IMG/VR virus record: IMGVR_UViG_3300046817_000616
Span: 1 to 35,620 of that record
DNA: 35,620 bases
Strand: one strand, 5' to 3'
DNA from: a virus
In this document: piece by piece, positions 6,776 through 15,247 of the stretch
Layout of the letters: every line of letters starts with the position of its first letter
Numbering within the stretch: position 1 is the stretch's first letter
Made by a program: the position numbers and the translations under genes
The notes under the pieces: generated by a model
The model's database searches: none
The model's input: only the letters and a program-made list of their open reading frames with translations
Told to the model about the DNA's origin: nothing

Positions 6776-7171
6776 ATGAAATCCAACTTCAAGCAAGTCG
6801 CAGACTTCCATACCGAGGTTCTTGGTCTGGAACATCCGGAAATCCCCACCTTCCGCTCGCCGGAGTGGATCATTGAACGCACGAGATTCATGCTGGAGGA
6901 AGTGCAAGAGTTCACAGGCTCGGCAATCTCTGGTGACATGGTCGAAGCAGCCGATGGTCTCGCGGACGTCGTCTATGTAGCGCTAGGTACTGCGTGGATG
7001 ATGGGCATCCCCTTCGACAAGATCTTCAATCATGTGCACAACTGCAACATGAAGAAGATACGCGGCACAACGAGCAGAGGGAACGCCGTCGATGCCCAGA
7101 AACCTCCTGGTTGGGTATCGCCGAACCAGGGGATTGCGAAAATCCTGGAGGATGATCTTGACGAGGCCTGA
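6776..7171 (+). CDS. All-alpha NTP pyrophosphohydrolase (MazG-like)
   Basis: This 131-residue protein has the metal-binding pattern of MazG/dUTPase-like enzymes: LEEVQEF with Glu41, Glu42 and Glu45, then VEAADGLADVVYV with Glu57, Asp60 and Asp64. The C terminus has the conserved HNCNMKKI and KPPGW segments. Such enzymes cleave dNTPs to dNMPs and pyrophosphate. In this cassette it could supply the dCMP used by the flanking enzymes or remove unmodified dCTP, as T4 gp56 does. The gene starts two bases after the preceding stop and its end overlaps the deaminase gene by about 20 bases. Confidence 0.85.
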   Translation: MKSNFKQVADFHTEVLGLEHPEIPTFRSPEWIIERTRFMLEEVQEFTGSAISGDMVEAADGLADVVYVALGTAWMMGIPFDKIFNHVHNCNMKKIRGTTSRGNAVDAQKPPGWVSPNQGIAKILEDDLDEA

Positions 7172-7613
7172 TATTCAGCAAACGATGCTGGAAATCTGCT
7201 ATGTCTTGGCCCAGCGCGCTACCTGTGCAAAGTTGAAAGTAGGATGCGTGCTGGTGGATAAACATCACAGGATCATTGGAAGTGGATACAACGGAGTTGC
7301 TAGAGGCCAAACTCATTGCATTGATACTCCATGCCCGGGGGCTGGCGCACCGCGAGGGGCCGACCTCTGCGAGGCTGTACATGCAGAGCAAAATGCCCTA
7401 CTTGTCTGCAGGGATCCAGATCGCATTCTTATCTGCTACACCACTCACGCCCCTTGTCTCCGCTGCACTAAATTACTCCTCAATACCGGATGCGAGTGGA
7501 TTCACTTTGTCAATGGAGAACATGTTGAACCAACTGCACCTAGGATCTGGAGAGGAGCCAACCGAGGATGGTGGCAGCACCCCCTTAGTTTGGAAGAAAG
7601 TGCCAGGCTATGA
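7152..7613 (+). CDS. dCMP deaminase (zinc cytidine deaminase family)
   Basis: From ATG 7152 this is 153 residues. The zinc site is complete: VHAEQNA with His77 and the proton-shuttle Glu79, and PCLRC with Cys102 and Cys105. The upstream CIDTPCPG and GADLC segments are typical of phage dCMP deaminases. It converts dCMP to dUMP for thymidylate synthesis. The start could also be TTG 7158, which has GGAGG at a better spacing; the open frame continues upstream to 7092 but only inside the pyrophosphohydrolase gene. Its presence next to a dCMP-specific synthase-fold enzyme means both enzymes would compete for dCMP, as in T4. Confidence 0.88.
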   Translation: MILTRPDIQQTMLEICYVLAQRATCAKLKVGCVLVDKHHRIIGSGYNGVARGQTHCIDTPCPGAGAPRGADLCEAVHAEQNALLVCRDPDRILICYTTHAPCLRCTKLLLNTGCEWIHFVNGEHVEPTAPRIWRGANRGWWQHPLSLEESARL

Positions 7614-8058
7614 CGAGTTCGAAGTCAATGAAGAAGGAGGCATCAGAGAGAACGGAGGCCCTGCTCGTATACGAGTGGCTGGATCAGGGCATATCTACGT
7701 CTTACGGACCCATTCGCGACCCGCACTTCTCGTCCACCGTGGCGTACTCCTTGCTTTCGAGGGGCCCTGCCCTCCGGGACATGTTTGTCGCCACCTCGAT
7801 GACAACCCCGCTAACAATAAGCGCTCTAACCTAAAGTGGGGCACTAAGAAGGAGAACGCAGAAGATCGCGTTACCAATGCTCGGCTGAAGCCGGGGTGGA
7901 CAGATGAACGCAAACTACTTGAAAGGATCAAGGAGCTAGAAGAACACAATCTCTATCTCAAGACCCAGAACATGAAGTTCAAGGCCACAATCATGAACTT
8001 CATCGCTAACCGTGACCACCGCGTCACTCAATCTCTTTTGAAGGAGCTAGGCCTGTGA
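7522..8058 (+). CDS. HNH homing-type endonuclease with NUMOD4 motif
   Basis: From ATG 7522 this is 178 residues. The N-terminal part has VWKKVPGYDEFEVNEEG (23-39), the NUMOD4 pattern of homing endonucleases. The HNH core follows: VHRGVLLAFEGP, CRHLDDN and a NN-x3-SNLKWGT block (71-108). The C terminus (130-178) is a charged helix, perhaps DNA binding. ATG 7522 has GGAG three bases upstream and overlaps the deaminase gene by 92 bases; ATG 7513 is also possible. Such genes are often selfish insertions in phage nucleotide-metabolism operons. No intron is visible in the neighbours. Confidence 0.82.
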   Translation: MLNQLHLGSGEEPTEDGGSTPLVWKKVPGYDEFEVNEEGGIRENGGPARIRVAGSGHIYVLRTHSRPALLVHRGVLLAFEGPCPPGHVCRHLDDNPANNKRSNLKWGTKKENAEDRVTNARLKPGWTDERKLLERIKELEEHNLYLKTQNMKFKATIMNFIANRDHRVTQSLLKELGL

Positions 8059-8264
8059 ATTTGACTGACCTCACCAAAGAAGATACCCAAGCCATCCTCG
8101 ATGGACTTGCGGCTCTGCCCCTTGCGCGTGCTTACAACACCTTTAACAAGGTGATGCAGCAAGTTCAAGCAGAGGAGCGTCTCACTGCTCCCCGCGATCC
8201 CGCAGGAATTTCTGGTACGCAGCAGCTTGCTTCGCTCGTTCCGCAGGGGACCACCCCTTCGTGA
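8055..8264 (+). CDS. Small hypothetical protein, last gene of the left plus-strand block
   Basis: This is a 69-residue protein starting at GTG in a GTGA overlap with the HNH gene. The first half is helical (LTKEDTQAILDGL, ARAYNTFNKVMQQ) and the second half is Pro/Gly/Thr-rich and probably disordered. No family was recognised. Its last 83 bases overlap a minus-strand gene tail to tail. Confidence 0.55.
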   Translation: MNLTDLTKEDTQAILDGLAALPLARAYNTFNKVMQQVQAEERLTAPRDPAGISGTQQLASLVPQGTTPS

Positions 8265-8382
8265 ACGAGATGTTCGGCGCTGATGCAGGTGGCGCCGGAG
8301 GAGGGGGTGGCTTCGGTGCCAGGATGCCCCCTCCTGTACGTGCACGATCAATGCGCGCTTGTTCTTCCTCTTCTGGTGTCAT
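8182..8382 (-). CDS. Small proline-rich protein, last gene of the virion block
   Basis: This is a 66-residue protein read leftwards. It has an acidic start (MTPEEEEQARIDRA), a run of prolines in the middle, and a basic helical end (AERAKQAAAYQKFLRDRGEQ). TAGGAG lies at a good distance before its ATG, which supports it as a real gene. It follows the tail fibre gene by nine bases. No family was recognised; its position suggests a minor virion or late protein. It overlaps the plus-strand gene that ends at 8264. Confidence 0.6.
   Translation of the reverse strand: MTPEEEEQARIDRARTGGGILAPKPPPPPAPPASAPNISFTKGWSPAERAKQAAAYQKFLRDRGEQ
8235..8269. terminator. Stem-loop at the convergent gene junction
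   Basis: A 7-bp outer stem (8235-8241 with 8263-8269) encloses a GGGG/CCCC inner stem (8246-8249 with 8254-8257). It lies where the two converging operons meet. No T tract follows on either strand, so it may only weakly slow or end transcription. Confidence 0.35.
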
Positions 8383-8391
8383 GATTCGCTC

Positions 8392-10515
8392 CTAAGCTGT
8401 ACGGATGTAGAGACAAATGTTGCCGCCAGCACTAATGCAACCAAGGTTACGCCAAGTACCAGCATTGATAGTAGTATTAGTGCCTGCACCAGCGGTAAGG
8501 ACAGTCATCAAGTTCGTGGTGCCATTAGCAACAATGGTACCTAGTGCATTGACAATAACACCAGCAGTAACGCTAGCCATGACGATACCACCAACAGGGA
8601 TACCGGATCCTGGTGCTGCGCCAGGGTCTCTAGCGATCATCAGACCACGATAGTCAGTGATCGGGGCACCGACGCCGGCTGTAGCTGATACCTCACTGAC
8701 AGTCAGTAGTGCCAGGTTGTAGGTATGATTTAGGACTTGGAAGTCATCTGCACAAGCACGCAGATATTTATCTGGTTTTGACTGCGCACCATTGTTGCCA
8801 TGCATCTTGAAGTTTGCACCAGCAGCACCGGTATCGTTGAGCACCAGTGAACCGTTGCTCGTTGCAGTTCCTGTGATCTGCACTCCGCCTGTGGTAGTAG
8901 TTAGCGTAATAAGTGGGGAGGTGACGATTACTGATACTGTGCCAGAACCTTGACCGCCAGTTGCACGCAGCCACTCAGTAGCTGCACCAGCATTGTCACT
9001 GATCCAGAGCCCGTAGAGTGCCGTTGCGTCCTTGTACCACTCATGGCACCGGTTGTTGGCACTAGCTGTAAAGTTGCAAACACCAAGTGCAACGTTGTAC
9101 AAGTACGACTGTGATTCAGTGACACTGCCCGACCATGGACGTCCTGCACCAATGACTTGAATAGCAGACGCAGGGAACCGAATTCCAAGACCACCACTTG
9201 GTGCAATCGTGGGGTTACCACCTGCCGAGCCTGCAACAGCAAGATAGTTCGTAGCTCCAGCAACATGTGAAACTACGAACTGCGCGCCACCACCAGTAAA
9301 GAAGGCATGTACGCCGTTGCCTTTGGAGAAGTGGTTAAACTGGATGTTTGCATCCCCGCCTTCGACTGAGAGATTTGGACCAGTGCCTGTTATAGCCTGT
9401 GTCATTTGAACGTAGTTCACTGCGCTGGCAAGCCTAACCAGCTTCAGCATGTACGCGCCACCTGACGTGAAGTCAATGTTGCCGGTATTTGCAGTGGAAA
9501 GACCCCATGTAACCATGGCACTACCAAGACCACTTGGTATGCCGAAGGTCCCAGCAGCAGACGCAGTACCTGGATTAATGTAGTAGTTCAGGGCATAGGC
9601 GTTTGCACCACTAACGAAGTCGCTCGATGCACCAAGTATGCCATTGACTTGCGTCGTGCCATTGATTGTAGTGGTACCATTGATGACATGGCCACCAGAC
9701 GTAGGCGTGACGAATGTCACCCCACCTGTAGCTGCTATATCTACACGCTTGGTTGCATTGGTAAAAAGACCAAGCGCAAGCGCTGTGTTACCGCCAATGA
9801 CATTAGCAGTATTACTCGTTGCTACTTGCAGTAGAACCTGCGAGTAAGCATTGTTGAGCATGCGGATAGTTGATGCATTGACAGCAGCATTGCCCACTAG
9901 ATCAGTTGCAAAGCCGTCAACATTTGAAAAGAAGACGGTTGTAGGTACACCAGTACCTACTGCTGCATTTACCCGCAATGTGCCATTGATATCAATGTGC
10001 ACGCGCTGCAAACCACCAGTAGCGAAGCCTAGGTCGTCAGCACCTATCGAGTACATCCCCGTATTGGGATCGGCAGTGAAGCTATACGACGGAAGAAGAG
10101 CTGTACCGGCTGCAGCAAGGAGTTGACCAGTAAACGTCGTTGCACCAGTGACAGTGAACGTCCCACCTACTGTGTAGTTCCCTGAGACGGCGAAGTCACC
10201 GGTGATACCTGCACCAGTAGTATCCCAAGTCTGCCGAGACACCCCCGCCACAGACATCCCCACAGTGTTGGGTGATAGCCGATATAGGCCAGAAGATGGC
10301 GACGTGGAGAAGGCGATGCCTGGTAGCGCAACTGTGCCATTGACGAACAACACCGGCTGAGTTGGGCCAAGTAGGCCATCTCGCGTAAGGACGTTGTTCA
10401 GTTGGACCGCAAGGTCCGCCATCGTGTCATTAGCCCAGTCGGCTTCAATGACAGTGCCGCTGACGACCGGATTCCCGGTCGGGAGGGTATAAGCACCTGC
10501 TGAGTCGCGCGGCAT
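8392..10515 (-). CDS. Tail fibre protein
   Basis: From ATG 10515 this is 707 residues. The N-terminal MPRDSAGAYTLPTGNPVVSG, followed by VIEADWANDTMADLAVQLN, is the typical virion-attachment start of podovirus fibres. The body is rich in Gly, Thr, Ala and Asn. It has fibre repeats such as STSPSSGLYRLSPNTVGMSV and TADPNTGMYSIGADDLGF, and a long beta-helical stretch of TTT-INGT type. The C terminus (GTWRNLGCISAGGNICLY) probably forms the host-contacting tip. It likely trimerises and determines host range. An in-frame ATG at 10578 exists but lies inside the preceding gene; ATG 10515 follows that gene's stop directly and has AAGGGA upstream. Confidence 0.85.
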   Translation of the reverse strand: MPRDSAGAYTLPTGNPVVSGTVIEADWANDTMADLAVQLNNVLTRDGLLGPTQPVLFVNGTVALPGIAFSTSPSSGLYRLSPNTVGMSVAGVSRQTWDTTGAGITGDFAVSGNYTVGGTFTVTGATTFTGQLLAAAGTALLPSYSFTADPNTGMYSIGADDLGFATGGLQRVHIDINGTLRVNAAVGTGVPTTVFFSNVDGFATDLVGNAAVNASTIRMLNNAYSQVLLQVATSNTANVIGGNTALALGLFTNATKRVDIAATGGVTFVTPTSGGHVINGTTTINGTTQVNGILGASSDFVSGANAYALNYYINPGTASAAGTFGIPSGLGSAMVTWGLSTANTGNIDFTSGGAYMLKLVRLASAVNYVQMTQAITGTGPNLSVEGGDANIQFNHFSKGNGVHAFFTGGGAQFVVSHVAGATNYLAVAGSAGGNPTIAPSGGLGIRFPASAIQVIGAGRPWSGSVTESQSYLYNVALGVCNFTASANNRCHEWYKDATALYGLWISDNAGAATEWLRATGGQGSGTVSVIVTSPLITLTTTTGGVQITGTATSNGSLVLNDTGAAGANFKMHGNNGAQSKPDKYLRACADDFQVLNHTYNLALLTVSEVSATAGVGAPITDYRGLMIARDPGAAPGSGIPVGGIVMASVTAGVIVNALGTIVANGTTNLMTVLTAGAGTNTTINAGTWRNLGCISAGGNICLYIRTA

Positions 10516-10516
10516 G

Positions 10517-12193
10517 TTAGTATCCCTTGGATGGTTTGTCCGGCACCGTTGTAGGCAGATCAGCACCTGCACGAGCACCGAAAGTACCTGCTTGTTCTAT
10601 AGAGAACTTGAGCATCTGTTCAGTGGTTGTCAGCGGTAGATTGGCCGCTACCTTGTTCTTGACGTTATCCACCATGTTCATGAACTTGTCAGGATCCAGT
10701 AGCGCTTCGTCAACGGCCTTCGTGGTCTTGTCCCGATTGGCACTGACCATCTGATTGAAGAGTGCTCGTGCTTTCCAGATCTTTGACGAGTTGAACTTGA
10801 TCGAAGCAGCATTCAACCCTGCTGATACACCTTGATTAAGCAAGCTGGTAGTATCAGGCGTAGTAGCACCAACACCTTGCGGAACCACACTACGCTGACC
10901 TAGGTCATCAGCTAGTTTGACAAACGCATCACGCTCTACATCACTCAGGTGAGGCGAGAGTTCACCAAGTGCCTTGCGCAATGGGCGCGCCGTAATCACC
11001 GGTACAGCATCCGCCCCCTTACCGAAGGTTTGTTTGGTCTGAGGGATGTCGTTCCGCATGAACCGCATCCTCAGAGCATCGCCGGCCTCTGTCTTGAAGC
11101 GATCTGGTATGTCATTGAGCACGTCCCAGGCACTACGTGCTACGTGCTCATCATGTGCGGCAAAATCGCCCCCTAGTGACCTGTTACGAGCACCTCGTTC
11201 AAGTGCTCCGAGGGGGGCCGATTCGGCCATTGTTGCAGTGGTGTGGGGAATCACTGATGGATCGGCGTTTGTCATGGCGCGGTACGCATCCATGATGTTC
11301 TCTTCGCCTATCGTGTTCTTGATTGCATCGTAGGCCTTCTTCTCCAGAGCAGTCGCCCCCTCAGCGAGCTTCGGAGCTAGCTTGTTTCCGATCCAAGAAC
11401 CTGCTTGAATAGGCAAAGCAACAAGCTTCATCAGTAATGGCGCACCGACAGCACCTAAGCCCATGCCTCTAGCTACATCGTCAGCCCGATCAGCCAGTGT
11501 CTTGTCTGAACTCTCACCGACTAGGCCGGCAGACGTACCACCTTGCACTGCGCCCTTCGCAGCATTACCAAGGTTGAGATACTTCCCACCGACTTTGCCG
11601 AGCTCAAGGGCCTTAGGGAGGAACCGGCCGAGTGCAGCTTTCCCGAGACCCTCTACACCAGCAGCTTCTGGTCCTGTGGCAAGCGCTTCACCACCAATCT
11701 CACCAAGTGTACCCCAGCCGCCGAGGGGACCTTTGATCTTGTCCCATTCCTGGCGTTCGTCAAGTTCCTTTGGCGAAGCTTGGCCGAAGAGGTCCTTCAT
11801 GCCTGCTACACTGGACATTAGTCCACCAAACCCACCAACGGCGAGCTTCTCGCCTGGACCCATGCCCTTTGCGGGGCTGTACCGCTGTTTGTCAGCGGCT
11901 CGCATGTCATCGATCTCTTTCTGAGTTGGGGCTCTAGACCGTGGTGGCGGTGTAGGTTGCGGCAGTGGCGCTGGTGGCGGAGGAGGTGCTGCGGTAGGGC
12001 CAGGCGTTGGCGGCGGTACAGGCGTACCTGGCATAGGCGAAGGTAGATCCTGTACCTCGCTACGGAAGTCATTAGCACGACGCATCATGTCAGGACGAAT
12101 CTTCGTCTTGAACAGCATGGCTGCTTCTGTGTCATCCTTGGCCTCGAATTGACCAGAACGACCATCAGATAGCTGAAATGGATAGACAGGCAT
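10517..12193 (-). CDS. Large virion protein, probable ejection (internal) protein
   Basis: This 558-residue protein starts with MPVYPFQLSDGRSGQFEA, a common N-terminal module of phage and plasmid structural proteins. A proline-rich linker follows (about 50-95). The centre is Gly/Ala-rich with weakly hydrophobic helices (for example GLMSSVAGMKDLFG and VGAPLLMKLVALP). The rest is long helices (KFMNMVDNVKNKVAANLP). Podoviruses carry three such proteins between the tail and fibre genes that enter the cell with the DNA. TAGGAG precedes the ATG. The assignment rests on position and composition, not on a recognised family. Confidence 0.7.
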   Translation of the reverse strand: MPVYPFQLSDGRSGQFEAKDDTEAAMLFKTKIRPDMMRRANDFRSEVQDLPSPMPGTPVPPPTPGPTAAPPPPPAPLPQPTPPPRSRAPTQKEIDDMRAADKQRYSPAKGMGPGEKLAVGGFGGLMSSVAGMKDLFGQASPKELDERQEWDKIKGPLGGWGTLGEIGGEALATGPEAAGVEGLGKAALGRFLPKALELGKVGGKYLNLGNAAKGAVQGGTSAGLVGESSDKTLADRADDVARGMGLGAVGAPLLMKLVALPIQAGSWIGNKLAPKLAEGATALEKKAYDAIKNTIGEENIMDAYRAMTNADPSVIPHTTATMAESAPLGALERGARNRSLGGDFAAHDEHVARSAWDVLNDIPDRFKTEAGDALRMRFMRNDIPQTKQTFGKGADAVPVITARPLRKALGELSPHLSDVERDAFVKLADDLGQRSVVPQGVGATTPDTTSLLNQGVSAGLNAASIKFNSSKIWKARALFNQMVSANRDKTTKAVDEALLDPDKFMNMVDNVKNKVAANLPLTTTEQMLKFSIEQAGTFGARAGADLPTTVPDKPSKGY

Positions 12194-12202
12194 AGCAAGC
12201 TC

Positions 12203-13510
12203 CTAACGCCCTGGGCCTATCATATCGCCTGGTTGTCCGCCTGGTACTTGGCGCCAACCCTCTGGCATATTGGGTTGTCGTTGTGGTACCTGCGGTATCG
12301 TCGGTGCCTTCTCCATACCAGACACGTCACTGAAGCTCTCTGGCCGGGCTTGGAATGCCTCGCCAATGGCGGGGTGACCAGCTATGGTGTACTGCTGACG
12401 CACTCGGTTGAAGAACTTGTTAGAAAGCTCCGCTCGAGTCTTCAGGTACGTTGCCACGAGCTCTGGCGGCGTAGTCTTGGTGATGGTTGCTGCTTCCCAA
12501 GCTCTGCGCTCAGGGTCAGTGAAGGCAGAACCGAACATTGCATGTCGACGGATCAAAGCAGATTGATCCTCGTAGTTAGTCCACCAGGTCGCAGCTTCCT
12601 TCTGCTGATCACTACTCAGCATGGAGGGGGCCATCTTGGCCCAAGCAGCTCCGCCACCACCTATCCAGCCCGAGTACTCAGGTTTGTAGGCAGAGTACGC
12701 CTGTGTGATGCCATCAGCTGCTTGCTCAGCATCTGTCATCTTGGTCATGATAGAAGCAGGTACTGGTGTCGATTTCAAACCAGCTGCCTTGAGCTTATCA
12801 TGTGCAATCTCGAGCCGCGTTTCTGCATCGTTGTATGCAATATCACGCTTCGTTTGATTCTTCATCTTCTCGATCTCAGTATGAGACTCGAGACTACGGG
12901 TCTTGTCAGCAGACGCAAGGTTCAGCTGATCCATCTTGTATTTGGCAGTCACACCAATCTGCTCGAGCTTGGACTGACGAGCCTTCTTGGATTCCTCTTC
13001 GCGCCATGCACGCAGTGCCTCGCGCTCTGGTGCTTGCACCATCTGATCCTGCATGAAGGACGACGCAAGTGCCTTAGATAGCGGGTTCTTCAGACCTTGG
13101 CCTGCCCAGTTGATCTGGTCATCTCTGGTAGGCTGCGTGGTCTCTGTAGCCATGCGAGTCTTGTTGAGGGGGCCGAATTGGCCTTCGGGCATTGGACCTG
13201 GTGCTTCGGTATCCGGTACCACCTCCGATGTGGTAGTGGTCTTCGGACCAGGACGGCTCTTGAGCCAGTCTGCCATGTCCTGTTGAGTACTTTCAGCAAG
13301 GCCCTTCTGTTCCTTCTCAGCCTTGCCTTGAACAAATCCGCCGAGCGCTTGATTGACCGCAGGACTCAGCTGCTCGGCCCAGGAAGGTGCAACGAAGTGT
13401 CCACCAACCATCTTGCCTTGCGGTGTCTCGTTGTCCTGGCGCAATGCCAGGGCCTGCGCAAACATGCGCTTGATTCGGTCGTTTTCTGATTCGTAGTCGG
13501 TGATAGGCAT
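12203..13510 (-). CDS. Large helical virion protein, probable ejection protein
   Basis: From ATG 13510 this is 435 residues; TTG 13519, overlapping the preceding stop, is an alternative. The central part (about 165-260) is charged and helical, with segments such as EIEKMKNQTKRDIAYNDAE that suggest a coiled coil. The last 50 residues are Pro/Gln/Gly-rich. The gene stands second of three ejection-type genes. No enzymatic motif was seen. There is no clear ribosome binding site, so translation is probably coupled to the preceding gene. Confidence 0.7.
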   Translation of the reverse strand: MPITDYESENDRIKRMFAQALALRQDNETPQGKMVGGHFVAPSWAEQLSPAVNQALGGFVQGKAEKEQKGLAESTQQDMADWLKSRPGPKTTTTSEVVPDTEAPGPMPEGQFGPLNKTRMATETTQPTRDDQINWAGQGLKNPLSKALASSFMQDQMVQAPEREALRAWREEESKKARQSKLEQIGVTAKYKMDQLNLASADKTRSLESHTEIEKMKNQTKRDIAYNDAETRLEIAHDKLKAAGLKSTPVPASIMTKMTDAEQAADGITQAYSAYKPEYSGWIGGGGAAWAKMAPSMLSSDQQKEAATWWTNYEDQSALIRRHAMFGSAFTDPERRAWEAATITKTTPPELVATYLKTRAELSNKFFNRVRQQYTIAGHPAIGEAFQARPESFSDVSGMEKAPTIPQVPQRQPNMPEGWRQVPGGQPGDMIGPGR

Positions 13511-13515
13511 GATTG

Positions 13516-14841
13516 TCAACCGTAGTTATCAGAAGCCCTGTAAGGATCTTGACCTGGCTGTGGGTTTATGCCATACAGTGGCTGCGCCGCAGTAGCTACG
13601 CCAGCCTTCGGAGACAGCATGCCTCCGATCGCAGCACCCACTTGAGGCATGCCGAAGAAGCTACCTGCAGCTGTGCCTGCGAGCTTCAGTATGCCCCCTG
13701 CCACACCAGCTTTTCGCGCTGCATCTGCATTTGCTTGATCAACTTGTGCTTGGTACGTCTTCTGTGCAGCCCCTTGGACGTCTGCAGCAGCTGCGCCGCC
13801 TGCTTTGTTGTACTGCTCGAACTCCGGACCAACTGGGTTGATCATGCTAGAGATCTGCTTGTACTCGTCCATGGGCCGCTGCCGTGCAGCAAGCGCCTCA
13901 TTCATCTGACGGTTACGCTCAGCTGCCGTAGCATTGTTCTGCGTATACATCTCGCTCAGATCTTGACCCCTGAGCGCATTGGCATACTGACTCGCTTGTT
14001 GCTGGGCGTTCTGCTGAGTACCAAGCAGGTTATTCTCAAAGCCAGAGCCAGTGACTTGGTCGGCAAGTTTCCGAGACACATTCTGGGAGTCATACTGGGC
14101 CTTGTTCAAGTCCTCAGAGGCCCCTTGTTGCCGCGCTTGCAACTGTCTGTTGAAGATGTTGCCGTACTCGGTCGTACCTGCCAACAAAGCTTTGAGACGG
14201 GCGTCATTATCAGCATTGTTCTGCTGAGTCATAACGCCCTGGTAGCCCTGATCGCCCTCACTGAAGCCCATGGCAGCTAGACGCTGCTGTTCCTGCTGCC
14301 GCGCCTTGTCCATGCCCGGCTGTTGCAGGGCCATCATCGCATCTTGGACTTCTTTGACGTTACCGAAGCCGCCATCTGGCATCTGACCTAGGTTACTGAA
14401 ATCCAGGTTTCCGTACTGGCCGAGTTTGGAGGGATCGATATGCTGATATTGGCTCGCATCAGGGGCATTGACATCGCCGCCCTTGGCATGCGCACCACTT
14501 GGATCAAGGCCTGAGACAGCCTGCATCCCACTGGTATCGAGGGGCTTGCCCCACTGGTCCACCAGACCCTGGAAAGACTGATCGGCAGCCCCGCTCAACT
14601 GTTGTTGACGACCTACTTGCTGATCGTACAGAGCCTGCTGTTCAGGTGAGAAGGCTTCCTTCTGACTCCAGGCACCAGTTGTCGGGTCCTGTGAATAGGT
14701 AAGCGTACCCCCCGTCGCCGAAGTCTGGTTGATTCGGTTTGCCTGCGTCTGTTTGTCAACAGCAGCCTGGTTCAAGTCCGCTTGTTGTTTCGCAAGCGCG
14801 GCGTAGTCAGGCGGCGGAGGTGCTTTCGACTTCTTTCCCAT
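13516..14841 (-). CDS. Glutamine-rich virion protein, probable ejection protein
   Basis: This 441-residue protein begins MGKKSKAPPPPDYAALAKQQ and continues ANRINQTSATGGTLTYSQD with FSPEQQALYDQQ. This start is common to a widespread phage virion protein. It is rich in Gln, Asn and Ala, and mostly helical. A glycine-rich hydrophobic segment near the C terminus (GILKLAGTAAGSFFGMPQVG) could insert into a membrane. AGGAG lies six bases before the ATG. It is the first of the three ejection-type genes in reading order. Role in DNA ejection is inferred from position. Confidence 0.75.
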   Translation of the reverse strand: MGKKSKAPPPPDYAALAKQQADLNQAAVDKQTQANRINQTSATGGTLTYSQDPTTGAWSQKEAFSPEQQALYDQQVGRQQQLSGAADQSFQGLVDQWGKPLDTSGMQAVSGLDPSGAHAKGGDVNAPDASQYQHIDPSKLGQYGNLDFSNLGQMPDGGFGNVKEVQDAMMALQQPGMDKARQQEQQRLAAMGFSEGDQGYQGVMTQQNNADNDARLKALLAGTTEYGNIFNRQLQARQQGASEDLNKAQYDSQNVSRKLADQVTGSGFENNLLGTQQNAQQQASQYANALRGQDLSEMYTQNNATAAERNRQMNEALAARQRPMDEYKQISSMINPVGPEFEQYNKAGGAAAADVQGAAQKTYQAQVDQANADAARKAGVAGGILKLAGTAAGSFFGMPQVGAAIGGMLSPKAGVATAAQPLYGINPQPGQDPYRASDNYG

Positions 14842-15247
14842 AGCGGGCTCCTAACCACTTACAATCTTCACGCTTCAGCACCAGTACATGCATGCTGTCA
14901 TCTGGAAAGGCATCTGGTATTACGCAGACTTCCTTGAATCCTAGTCGCCGATCGATATCAAGTGCTAGTTTATTCTTACCAGCTACTTTCCCGATCGCAA
15001 TCTTGCATCCCAATTCCACGAAGGGGTAATAGAAAGCATAATGCAGGAACGCCTTGTTCCACCAACCAGCGGTACCTGCCATGTGCATGTCCACAGCAGA
15101 GCCGTTGTAGTTGTCATACCCTGCAACGCCTAATAACTCCCCTTTCTCGTTGACACTACCAATTGCCATCACCGCAGCAGTTGGTATTAGTTCGAGGCGC
15201 TCGCATAACCAGGCTACGAGCATCGCCTGCTCGTCCGTTTTGATCAT
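14807..15247 (-). CDS. GNAT-fold acetyltransferase-like virion-cluster protein
   Basis: This 146-residue protein resembles the GNAT-like proteins found in the structural clusters of many podoviruses. Features are GVAGYDNYNGSAVDMHMAG, a WWNKAFLHYAF helix, a KIAIGKVAGKNKLALDIDR segment that would bind acetyl-CoA, and a RRLGFKE end typical of the fold. The C terminus has DDSMHVLVLKREDCKWLG. Its target is unknown; a capsid or host protein is possible. It starts in an ATGA overlap with the preceding gene and ends overlapping the next gene by 35 bases. Confidence 0.75.
   Translation of the reverse strand: MIKTDEQAMLVAWLCERLELIPTAAVMAIGSVNEKGELLGVAGYDNYNGSAVDMHMAGTAGWWNKAFLHYAFYYPFVELGCKIAIGKVAGKNKLALDIDRRLGFKEVCVIPDAFPDDSMHVLVLKREDCKWLGARYGKEVESTSAA

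Noticed and set aside
7276-7520. Extension of the HNH gene upstream to 7276.
   Set aside because: That part lies inside the deaminase gene in another frame and shows no domain.
8055-8264. A lysis gene at the end of the left plus-strand block.
   Set aside because: The product has no membrane segment or lysozyme motif.
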